Shown here piece by piece: positions 6,876 through 13,040 of a DNA stretch of 13,040 bases. Position 1 is the stretch's first letter; every line of letters begins with the position of its first letter. The stretch spans positions 5,757 through 18,796 of the forward strand of contig MHGR01000129.1 in the NCBI GenBank assembly GCA_001805655.1. Direction: 5' to 3'. The notes under the pieces were generated by a model, which had not been told where the DNA came from, made no database searches, and worked only from the letters and a program-made list of their open reading frames with translations. A program made the translations under genes and the position numbers. Source of the DNA: Omnitrophica WOR_2 bacterium RIFCSPHIGHO2_02_FULL_52_10 (GTDB lineage Bacteria; Omnitrophota; Gorgyraeia; Zapsychrales; Zapsychraceae).

Positions 6876-6904
6876 CGGCCCACACAGTTCTGATGGGTGG
6901 GCCG
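6876..6904 (+). repeat. 8-bp GC-rich inverted repeat upstream of rsfS
   Basis: CGGCCCAC (6876-6883) pairs perfectly with GTGGGCCG (6897-6904) across a 13-base loop. It ends about 50 bp before the rsfS start. The T-content after it is modest, so it may be a leader hairpin or a poor terminator. I see no convincing promoter in the rest of 6833-6956. Confidence 0.5.
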
Positions 6905-6956
6905 TCCTTGGCTTGTAGCCTTTCGGTCATGCACAACACATGTAAAGACAGGTTAC

Positions 6957-7331
6957 TTGGTTATCACAAAAGCTTCGTTAACTTCACGTAAACTCGCAAA
7001 ATTAGTCGCAAAATTCGCATCGGATAAAAAGGCCCAGGATGTTTCTATCCTGGATATGAGGAAACTGGTCAATTTTTGCGATTACTTTGTCATTTGTTCC
7101 GGGAATACCGGGCGCCAAGTTCAGGCCATTGCGGATCATATTGATGAACAACTCTGCATCGTGGGCCTGCCCGTGCGCTACAAGCAGGGGATGAAAGATG
7201 CCGATTGGATTGTGTTTGATTCAGGGGACGTCGTTATTCACATTTTTCAGAAAGACGTCCGGGTATTCTACGGCCTAGAGTATTTATGGCAAGAGGCCAA
7301 AAAAATTCAGTTGAGCGACGATAAGAATTGA
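6957..7331 (+). CDS. rsfS: ribosome silencing factor RsfS (Iojap / DUF143 family)
   Basis: RsfS binds ribosomal protein L14 on the large subunit and blocks subunit joining, lowering translation when nutrients are scarce. It is also linked to large-subunit maturation. From the preferred start it has 124 residues, near the usual 105-120. Family motifs are visible in order: DKKAQDVSILDMRKL, FCDYFVICSGNTGRQVQAIA, DADWIVFDSGDVVIHIF and RVFYGLEYLW. There is no in-frame ATG upstream of the conserved domain. The choice lies between TTG 6957, with AGG at 6950-6952, and GTG 6897, which lies in the 3' arm of a GC-rich hairpin and lacks a ribosome site. TTG 6957 is preferred. argS follows about 58 bp downstream. 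Confidence 0.94.
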   Translation: MVITKASLTSRKLAKLVAKFASDKKAQDVSILDMRKLVNFCDYFVICSGNTGRQVQAIADHIDEQLCIVGLPVRYKQGMKDADWIVFDSGDVVIHIFQKDVRVFYGLEYLWQEAKKIQLSDDKN

Positions 7332-7337
7332 CAGTAT

Positions 7338-7363
7338 AGGGTCACAAGGGCGCACGAGGGCAG
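7338..7363 (+). repeat. short degenerate tandem repeat between rsfS and argS
   Basis: AGGGTCACA (7338-7346), AGGGCGCACG (7347-7356) and AGGGCAG (7357-7363) are adjacent and look like decayed copies of a 9-10 bp unit. They lie 17 bp before the argS ribosome site region. Chance is possible at this length. Confidence 0.35.
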
Positions 7364-7389
7364 TCCAGAAACAAAGGGAGATGTTTTTT

Positions 7390-9069
7390 GTGCTATCGGA
7401 ATTTATGGCCAAACTTCAGGAACAGCTGGAGCGCTCGCTCAAAGACGCCTTTCCCGGGTATAAAAACACGCTCCCCCCGATCGAACTCGAGATTCCATCG
7501 GAACACCAACACGGCGAATTTTCCTCCAACATCGCCTTAAAATCCTCAAAATTATTCAAGAAGCCCCCCATGGTTTTGGCGGGGGAATTCCTTCCCATTA
7601 TCGAAAACGCCTTGAACGATAACGGCCTTAAGGAGCAGATTGCGTCTGTTTCCATCAAAAAGCCGGGATTTATCAATTTTTATCTTACCCCCAAGGTGTT
7701 GTACGGAATCCTTGAGCAAATCTTCACCGAAAATAAGAAGTTCGGAAGGCTCGCGCTCGGAAAACATACAAAAGTCCAGATTGAGTTTGTCAGCGCCAAT
7801 CCAACGGGCCCTTTAAGCGTCGCGCACGCCCGCCAGGCAGCGGTGGGGGACGCGCTGGCCAATATCCTGAATTTCATCGGGTTTGAGTGTGCCAAGGAAT
7901 ATTACGTCAATGACGGCGGGATCCAGATCAAAAAACTGGGTGAATCGATCAAATGCCGCGCGGTTGAGGTTTTTGGGGGAACGGCGCAGATTCCCGAAGA
8001 CGGTTACCAGGGCGGGTATGTAAAGGACATGGCCGAAATTTTTTTGGCGGAAAACAAAATAACAACCCTCAAAGAACTGGATGCCATCGAGCAACACAGG
8101 TTTTCAGAGTTCGGTGTCAGGTACTTGATGGAAGTGATCCGCAAGGACCTTGAGGATTTTAACGTTCATTTTGACGAGTGGTCTTATGAGTCCCGGATCG
8201 CCACCAAGGCGAATATCGAGGGCGTCCTCGATTATCTGGGCGAAAAAGGCTTTCTTTATGAGAAGGACGGGGCGCTGTGGTTTAAATCGACGGATTTCGG
8301 CGACGATAAAGACCGCGTGGTGGAGAAAAGCGATGGGACGTACACTTATTTGACCCCGGACATCGCGTACCACAGGAACAAGTATGAGCGGAAATTCGAG
8401 AAGGTCATCAATATTTGGGGGCCGGACCACCACGGATATATTCCGCGTTTGAAGGCCGCCGTGGAGGCCTTAGGGCGCGATCGCGAGTCCCTGGAGGTCT
8501 TGATTGTACAGCTGGCCACGATCTACCGCGAAGGCCGGCCTATTTCGATGTCCACGCGCCGGGGCGAATTCATCAGCCTGCGCGAAGTCATGGATGAGGT
8601 CGGTGTGGATGCCGCACGGTTCTTTTTCTTGATGCGCCATATCAACGTGCACCTGGATTTTGACCTGGAACTGGCGAAAAAGGAAACATCGGAAAACCCC
8701 GTTTATTATATTCAGTACGCCCATGCCCGCGTGCACAGCGTCAATGACAAAGCCCGGGAAGCGAAGATTCAAATGAAAAAAGCCGGGTTTCAGTTGCTCA
8801 ACACGCAAGAGGAGCTGGAGCTTATTAAGAAATTGGGCAGTTTTTCAGATATTCTCTTGCTCTGTTACAAGGAGCTTGACCCCTACGCCTTGGCCAGTTA
8901 TCTTCAGGACGTCGCGACGGCGTTCCATAAATTTTATGACTGCCACCGTATTCTTGACCCAGAGCGTTATGATCTCTCAGCGGAGCGCCTGGCTCTGACG
9001 AATGCGGCCGGGATCGTCCTCGCCAACGGTCTGCGGCTTTTAGGTTTAAGCACGCCGGAAAAAATGTAG
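7390..9069 (+). CDS. argS: arginyl-tRNA synthetase
   Basis: ArgRS charges tRNA-Arg with arginine in the cytoplasm. From GTG 7390 the protein has 559 residues, normal for the family. Residues about 1-105 are the N-terminal additional domain that reads the tRNA elbow. The class I catalytic core follows, with FVSANPTGPL and then the HIGH-motif region reading S143-V-A-H146-A-R, where most ArgRS have HVGHGR. The KMSKS region reads M387-S-T-R-R-G-E-F-I-S-L, a common ArgRS variant. YYVNDGGIQI and NIWGPDHHGYIPRL are typical core motifs. The C-terminal DALR anticodon-binding domain ends with the standard LRLLGLSTPEKM. Starts at ATG 7381, GTG 7390 and ATG 7405 are all in frame. AAAGGGAG ends at 7380, abutting 7381, so 7390 (9-nt spacing) is preferred. 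Confidence 0.96.
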   Translation: MLSEFMAKLQEQLERSLKDAFPGYKNTLPPIELEIPSEHQHGEFSSNIALKSSKLFKKPPMVLAGEFLPIIENALNDNGLKEQIASVSIKKPGFINFYLTPKVLYGILEQIFTENKKFGRLALGKHTKVQIEFVSANPTGPLSVAHARQAAVGDALANILNFIGFECAKEYYVNDGGIQIKKLGESIKCRAVEVFGGTAQIPEDGYQGGYVKDMAEIFLAENKITTLKELDAIEQHRFSEFGVRYLMEVIRKDLEDFNVHFDEWSYESRIATKANIEGVLDYLGEKGFLYEKDGALWFKSTDFGDDKDRVVEKSDGTYTYLTPDIAYHRNKYERKFEKVINIWGPDHHGYIPRLKAAVEALGRDRESLEVLIVQLATIYREGRPISMSTRRGEFISLREVMDEVGVDAARFFFLMRHINVHLDFDLELAKKETSENPVYYIQYAHARVHSVNDKAREAKIQMKKAGFQLLNTQEELELIKKLGSFSDILLLCYKELDPYALASYLQDVATAFHKFYDCHRILDPERYDLSAERLALTNAAGIVLANGLRLLGLSTPEKM

Positions 9070-9101
9070 CGCGCAGATTCATCCAATGTGAGCCATTGCG
9101 C

Positions 9102-10793
9102 ATGCCTAAAATCTGGAAAATTTGCAGTCAAGACCCGAAACAGCAGGTGAAGCTCAGTAACGCGCTGGGCGTGCATCCGATTGTGGCTCAGCTTTTAATT
9201 AACCGGGAGATCACGGACCTGAAAGAAGCCAAGGATTTCTTCTCCGCCGATCTCTCAACCATGCATGACCCCCTACTCTTGAAAAACATGGATAAGGCCG
9301 TGAAGCGGATTGCGCGGGCGGGCGCAAAGGGTGAAAAAATACTTATTGTCGGTGACTATGACGTTGACGGCATAACCTCTTCGGTTCTTCTGAATAAGAT
9401 ATTGCGGCAGCTTGGCATCAGGGTCGCACACTATATTCCGCACCGCATGAACGACGGCTACGGATTAAACGAGCATGTCAGCCGGATTGCCGTGAATGAG
9501 GGGGCGGGGCTCGTGATTGCGGTGGATTGCGGCATTACGGCGCACCATGCCGTTGATCTCGTAAACCGGCAGAATGTTGACGTTATTGTCATTGACCACC
9601 ATGAGCCGAACGCGGCGGAATTGCCCGCGGCGTTTGCCATTATCAATCCAAAGCAAAGGGACTGTCCCTATCCGTTTAAGCATTTGGCCTCGGTGGGTCT
9701 GGTGACCAAATTGGCCCAGGCGATGCTGGGGCGCGAAAGCAGCGAACATGTTTTGGACTTGGCGGCCATCGGGACGGTTGCCGATGTGGTTCCCTTGCGC
9801 GGGGAAAACCGGGTGTTGGTTAAATCCGGCCTGCCGAAAATCAGCGCGACCAAAAACAAGGGGTTAATGGCATTGTTGGAGCTTACCAAAATCAAAGACA
9901 AGAAATTAACGCCGTTTCATATCGGTTTTGTCATCGGACCGCGCATCAATGCCGCCGGCAGGATGGATTCCGCGCAGACCTCACTTGACTTGTTCTTAAG
10001 CGAGGACAGTCAGGAGGCCTATGAATTGGCACGAGCTCTGGACAAGCATAACGTGCAGCGACAAGCTATGCAAAGGAACATTATCGAGGAGGCCCTGGCC
10101 CTCGCTGAACAGGAAATCAATTTTAAGGAGCAAAAAGTGATTGTCCTCCAAAAGGAGGGGTGGCATAGGGGCGTGTTGGGCATCGTGGCCTCGCATTTAA
10201 CCGAAAAATATTACCGGCCGTCCATCGTGATTTCCGTAGACAATGGGATTGGCACGGCTTCAGCCCGCTCGATCGACGGTTTTCATCTGCACGAAGCGCT
10301 GGCAAGTTGTGCCGAATATTTAGAAGAGTTCGGGGGTCACGCCGGCGCGGCCGGCCTGACCATCAAAGCGGAAAACATCGACCCATTCCGCGCCCTGATC
10401 AACCAAGTGGCCCATGAAACGCTGGAGCTCAAGAAACTCATGCCCACCCTTGTGATTGACGGTGAAATTCCCCTGTCCATGGTCAATCTTGAACTGGCGG
10501 AAATCATCGATGCCATGGCGCCGTTTGGGGAAGGAAATCCCGCGCCGGTTTTTTGTTCCCGGCAGGTGACCGTCAAAAGCCGGCCGGCCTTGTTGGGAAA
10601 AAATACATTAAAGTTTTGGGTTTGCGACAATGACTATGCTATTTCCGCGGTGGGTTTTGGGATGGGGGAATATCAGGGGATCATCAGCGCTGGGCAGAAG
10701 ATCGACCTGGCGTATGAAATCAGTATTGATGACTGGAACAAATCCCCTGTGCCGCAGTTAAAATTAAAGGATATCAGGTTAAGTGAAGGTTAA
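9102..10793 (+). CDS. recJ: single-stranded-DNA-specific exonuclease RecJ
   Basis: RecJ degrades single-stranded DNA 5' to 3' in recombinational, mismatch and base-excision repair. From ATG 9102 it has 563 residues (E. coli RecJ 577). The DHH phosphoesterase motifs are clear: VGDYDVDGITS with D85, D87 and D89; AVDCGITAHHAV; VIDHHEPNAAELP with D165-H166-H167; and AAIGTVADVVPL. GPRINAAGRMDSAQ is also typical. The DHHA1 motif GGHAGAAGL starts at G411, and an OB-fold tail after it includes APFGEGNPAPVF. Metal ligands expected for the family are present. A TTG at 9096 is the only earlier start, two codons upstream; neither has a clear ribosome site. The gene follows argS by 32 bp and converges with rpmB, leaving only 35 bp between the two stop codons. 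Confidence 0.97.
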   Translation: MPKIWKICSQDPKQQVKLSNALGVHPIVAQLLINREITDLKEAKDFFSADLSTMHDPLLLKNMDKAVKRIARAGAKGEKILIVGDYDVDGITSSVLLNKILRQLGIRVAHYIPHRMNDGYGLNEHVSRIAVNEGAGLVIAVDCGITAHHAVDLVNRQNVDVIVIDHHEPNAAELPAAFAIINPKQRDCPYPFKHLASVGLVTKLAQAMLGRESSEHVLDLAAIGTVADVVPLRGENRVLVKSGLPKISATKNKGLMALLELTKIKDKKLTPFHIGFVIGPRINAAGRMDSAQTSLDLFLSEDSQEAYELARALDKHNVQRQAMQRNIIEEALALAEQEINFKEQKVIVLQKEGWHRGVLGIVASHLTEKYYRPSIVISVDNGIGTASARSIDGFHLHEALASCAEYLEEFGGHAGAAGLTIKAENIDPFRALINQVAHETLELKKLMPTLVIDGEIPLSMVNLELAEIIDAMAPFGEGNPAPVFCSRQVTVKSRPALLGKNTLKFWVCDNDYAISAVGFGMGEYQGIISAGQKIDLAYEISIDDWNKSPVPQLKLKDIRLSEG

Positions 10794-10828
10794 GAGGAAT
10801 GGCGTGCTTAGGTGAGGGGGGAATGGGG

Positions 10829-11056
10829 TTAGGCCTTGACGATTTTTCCGGCGGAAATACAGCTTGTGCAGACATAAGCGCGCTGGACTGTGCCCTTCAG
10901 ATTAATTTTGATCCGTTGCAGGTTAGGCAGAAATCGGCGCAGCGATTTGCCAACAATCTTGGAACCGGCGCCGCCGGTACGTTTAATTTGGCCGCGCCGT
11001 TTATATTTGTTGCCCGGGATCGCGCTTTTTTGACAGATGACACATGCTTTTGGCAT
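10829..11056 (-). CDS. rpmB: 50S ribosomal protein L28, zinc-binding form
   Basis: L28 is a large-subunit protein needed for late 50S assembly. The 75-residue product starts MPKACVICQKSAIPGN and contains the family block RRFLPNLQRIKI near residue 40, ending SAGKIVKA. Cysteines C5/C8 and C63/C66 form the two CxxC pairs of the zinc-binding (C+) version. Residues 18-38, between the first CxxC pair and the RRFLPNLQ block, are rich in basic residues and glycine, as usual. The gene stands alone on the - strand between two + strand genes. It has its own consensus promoter and a leader of roughly 58 nt; no strong Shine-Dalgarno is seen before the ATG at 11056-11054. No convincing terminator lies in the 35 bp that separate its stop codon from that of recJ. 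Confidence 0.95.
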   Translation of the reverse strand: MPKACVICQKSAIPGNKYKRRGQIKRTGGAGSKIVGKSLRRFLPNLQRIKINLKGTVQRAYVCTSCISAGKIVKA

Positions 11057-11121
11057 CGAAGTTTCTCGTAAGTAGATGTGTGAAAATAAATTAAAAAGCA
11101 GCGGTTTAATCGGAAAGCCAA

Positions 11122-11149
11122 ATTATACTGAAAATATCCGCCATGTCAA
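11122..11149 (-). promoter_or_regulatory. consensus sigma-70 promoter for rpmB
   Basis: On the - strand, TTGACA (11149-11144) and TATAAT (11127-11122) are both perfect and separated by 16 bases. Transcription would start near 11115, giving a leader of about 58 nt. It is the best promoter in the window, fitting for a ribosomal protein gene. CATGTC occurs at 11142-11147, overlapping the -35 box, and again at 11162-11167, a 20-bp period. Confidence 0.75.
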
Positions 11150-11182
11150 GATAATATTGGTCATGTCTATCGGGTTAAAGTC

Positions 11183-12922
11183 ATGAATGTCACGGTCAAT
11201 GAAAAATTAAAATTTGAGCGGGTGGGGCATTACCGGGAGCGCCGGTATGTCCCGAACAACGCCGATTTTTCCAAATTGGAACAAATAACAGCGCTCTATG
11301 AACAATTGCTCAATCGGCCATTGTCAATCAGGGAAGAGCTTGAGCGGTGGATTTTGGACCGCTCCGAGCTAGAGTCTGTGTTCGACCAACAGGGCACGAT
11401 TCTCTATATTCTGATGACTTGTCAAACGGATGACGGCCGGCGCGCCCAGAATTATAAAAAATTTATCGAGACGATTGTGCCGGTTGTGAAATCGCTTGAG
11501 GACCGCTTGAACAGAAAATATTTGGCCGCGGCAGAGCAAATCGCCACTGATGAAAACCGTTATGGGATTTACATCCGGGAGATGCGCGCCGACATCGAAT
11601 TATTCAACGAGAAGAATGTCGCGCTGGAGACGAAAGTCGAATTGCTTTCGCAGGAATATCAAACCATATGCGGCGCCATGACGGTGGAATTTGACGGCCG
11701 TGAGCAGACACTGCCGCAAATGCACAAGTATCTGCTGGAGCCGGATGGGGACGTGCGCGAGCGGGCTTGGCGCGCGGCATCCCGGCGCCGGCTGAACGAC
11801 CGGGAAAAATTAGATCAATTGTTCGAAGACATGCTCGCTTTGCGCCATCAAATCGCCAGGAATGCGGGCATGGACAATTTTTGCGATTATAAGTTCAAGG
11901 CCCTGCACCGCTTTGACTATTCGCCGCAAGACTGTTTTGAATACCACCGTACCGTTGAACGCATTGTGGTGCCATTGTGGCGCCGGGTGGTGGAGCGGCG
12001 AAGGGAAATGATGAAATTAGAGTGCCTGCGGCCATGGGATACCTCCGTTGATCCGCTGGGCCGGGCTCCTTTAAAGCCGTTTGCGCAGGTGGGGCAATTG
12101 ACCGAAGGGTGCCGGAAGATATTCCACGCAGTCAACGCAACGCTTGGCGGGCAATTCGACCAGATCATGGAAAGCGGACTCCTGGACCTCGCGAGCCGTA
12201 AAGGCAAGGCGCCGGGCGGATACCAATCGACGCTCAACGAATCCCGTAAACCGTTTATATTCATGAACGCCATAGGCATCGACAGCGATGTGAGCACGCT
12301 GCTTCATGAGGGCGGCCATGCCTTTCATGCCCTGGCTTGCGCCCCGGATCCTTTGCTGGATTACCGCCACGGCCCGATGGAGTTCAATGAAGTCGCCTCC
12401 ATGGGGATGGAGCTGCTCGCGGACCGGTATTTGAATATTTTTTATAAACCGGACGACGAACAGCGCTCCAGACAAAAGCACTTTGAGGATATCATATTCA
12501 CTTTGGTTTGGGTGGCCACCATTGACGCGTTCCAGCACGCGATTTATCAGAACCCGCGTCAGGATTGTCAGCAGCGGTGTTCGATGTGGCTTGAAATCAG
12601 AAAACGGTTCGGCGCCGGAATGATTAATTGGACGGGTCTGGAAGAGGAACACGCGCGGCTTTGGCATCAGCAGCTGCATGTTTTTGAAGTGCCGTTCTAT
12701 TACATTGAATACGGAATTGCCCAGTTAGGCGCTTTGCAGCTTTGGCTAAACAGCAAGAAGAATTGGGGGCGGACGCTCCAACAATACCAGGCCGCATTAA
12801 AGTTGGGGGGCTCGAAATCCCTGCCGGAACTTTTTCAAGCGGCCGGAATCCGGTTTGACTTTTCTGAAAAAACAATCGTGCCATTGATGGATGCGGTGGC
12901 CAAAGAACTTAAATTAACCTAA
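11183..12922 (+). CDS. M3 family oligoendopeptidase (PepF-like)
   Basis: This 579-residue protein is a cytoplasmic-type zinc peptidase of family M3, normal in length. Residues about 30-150 resemble the helical oligoendopeptidase F N-terminal domain that walls off the active-site channel. The catalytic motif is H375-E376-G-G-H379 in TLLHEGGHAFHAL. The third zinc ligand is E403 in EFNEVASMGMELLADRY, matching the M3 'E..SM' element. YIEYGIAQLGALQLW near residue 510 is another M3 signature, carrying the conserved tyrosines that bind substrate. M3 peptidases cut short peptides and serve peptide turnover. The start ATG 11183 has only a weak GGGTT before it. The gene is divergent from rpmB, and its promoter probably overlaps that region; a TATACT at 11124-11129 is a possible -10 without a good -35. 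Confidence 0.94.
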   Translation: MNVTVNEKLKFERVGHYRERRYVPNNADFSKLEQITALYEQLLNRPLSIREELERWILDRSELESVFDQQGTILYILMTCQTDDGRRAQNYKKFIETIVPVVKSLEDRLNRKYLAAAEQIATDENRYGIYIREMRADIELFNEKNVALETKVELLSQEYQTICGAMTVEFDGREQTLPQMHKYLLEPDGDVRERAWRAASRRRLNDREKLDQLFEDMLALRHQIARNAGMDNFCDYKFKALHRFDYSPQDCFEYHRTVERIVVPLWRRVVERRREMMKLECLRPWDTSVDPLGRAPLKPFAQVGQLTEGCRKIFHAVNATLGGQFDQIMESGLLDLASRKGKAPGGYQSTLNESRKPFIFMNAIGIDSDVSTLLHEGGHAFHALACAPDPLLDYRHGPMEFNEVASMGMELLADRYLNIFYKPDDEQRSRQKHFEDIIFTLVWVATIDAFQHAIYQNPRQDCQQRCSMWLEIRKRFGAGMINWTGLEEEHARLWHQQLHVFEVPFYYIEYGIAQLGALQLWLNSKKNWGRTLQQYQAALKLGGSKSLPELFQAAGIRFDFSEKTIVPLMDAVAKELKLT

Positions 12923-12943
12923 CGGGGTTATTGCGGAGGGTGT

Positions 12944-13040
12944 ATGAAAACCAAACATATTTATGTTAGAGTTGCCATGGGCGTTATGGCGGTTGCCGCC
13001 ACGGCATGCTTTCCTGCGCCTGCAGGGACCCAGCAGGGCA
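12944..13040 (+). CDS. exported protein, 5' end only (cut by window edge)
   Basis: ATG 12944 has a good GGAGGG ribosome site at 12935-12940, and the frame stays open to the window end, giving 32 residues. The N-terminus has basic residues (MKTKHIYVR) followed by a hydrophobic, alanine- and valine-rich core (VAMGVMAVAATACF), i.e. a signal peptide. Cleavage could follow ATA or APA by signal peptidase I. The ATAC before F is a poor lipobox because leucine is missing at -3, so a lipoprotein is less likely. The function cannot be told from this much. It starts 21 bp after the M3 peptidase gene and may be co-transcribed with it. Confidence 0.7.
   Translation, partial: MKTKHIYVRVAMGVMAVAATACFPAPAGTQQG

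Noticed and set aside
10799..11071. 90-codon open frame on the + strand between recJ and the M3 gene
   Set aside because: It is antisense to rpmB, whose L28 motifs and consensus promoter are unmistakable.
1..13040. CRISPR array, insertion sequence, integrase or toxin-antitoxin module
   Set aside because: Nothing of the kind was found on reading both strands: no regularly spaced repeats of CRISPR length, no transposase motifs and no terminal inverted repeats around genes.

Overview
The window reads as a dense, moderately GC-rich bacterial chromosome segment. Nearly every gene lies on the + strand, intergenic gaps are short, and nothing resembles a phage, integrase, transposase, CRISPR array, tRNA or rRNA. 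Core genes of ordinary length (trpB, trpA, rsfS, argS, recJ, rpmB) place it in a bacterial genome. The gene style and several proteins (lemA paired with a zinc-ribbon-tailed M48 peptidase, the argS sequence) remind me of uncultured lineages such as Candidatus Omnitrophica. That assignment is an impression, not something I can prove here.

Layout. Positions 3-536 hold the 3' end of a DUF3108-like protein gene. Positions 619-2862 hold lemA followed by a membrane M48 (HtpX-like) peptidase with a GYF_2-like domain and two CxxC zinc ribbons fused to its C-terminus. After a gap with a good candidate promoter and a curious set of short repeats comes trpB-trpA (3009-5022), followed 3 bp later by an M16 'inverse zinc' peptidase (5026-6294). 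Positions 6295-6956 are the least ordinary part: a near-consensus promoter, about 185 nt of strongly structured leader with mutually exclusive helices, a perfect Shine-Dalgarno site and a 56-residue basic protein gene I do not recognise, then a palindrome-rich gap. Next come rsfS (ribosome silencing factor), argS and recJ on the + strand. rpmB (ribosomal protein L28) lies on the - strand with its own consensus promoter, convergent with recJ. An M3 oligoendopeptidase (11183-12922) and the first 32 codons of an exported protein close the window.

How the genes work together. TrpB and TrpA form tryptophan synthase, which carries out the last two steps of tryptophan synthesis; no other trp genes are present. 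rsfS, argS and rpmB serve translation and ribosome maturation. recJ serves single-strand DNA processing in repair. Three unrelated zinc metallopeptidases (M48, M16, M3) are scattered through the window, but only the lemA-M48 pair looks like a functional module. The best candidate for something undescribed is the structured leader plus 56-codon gene at 6336-6739.
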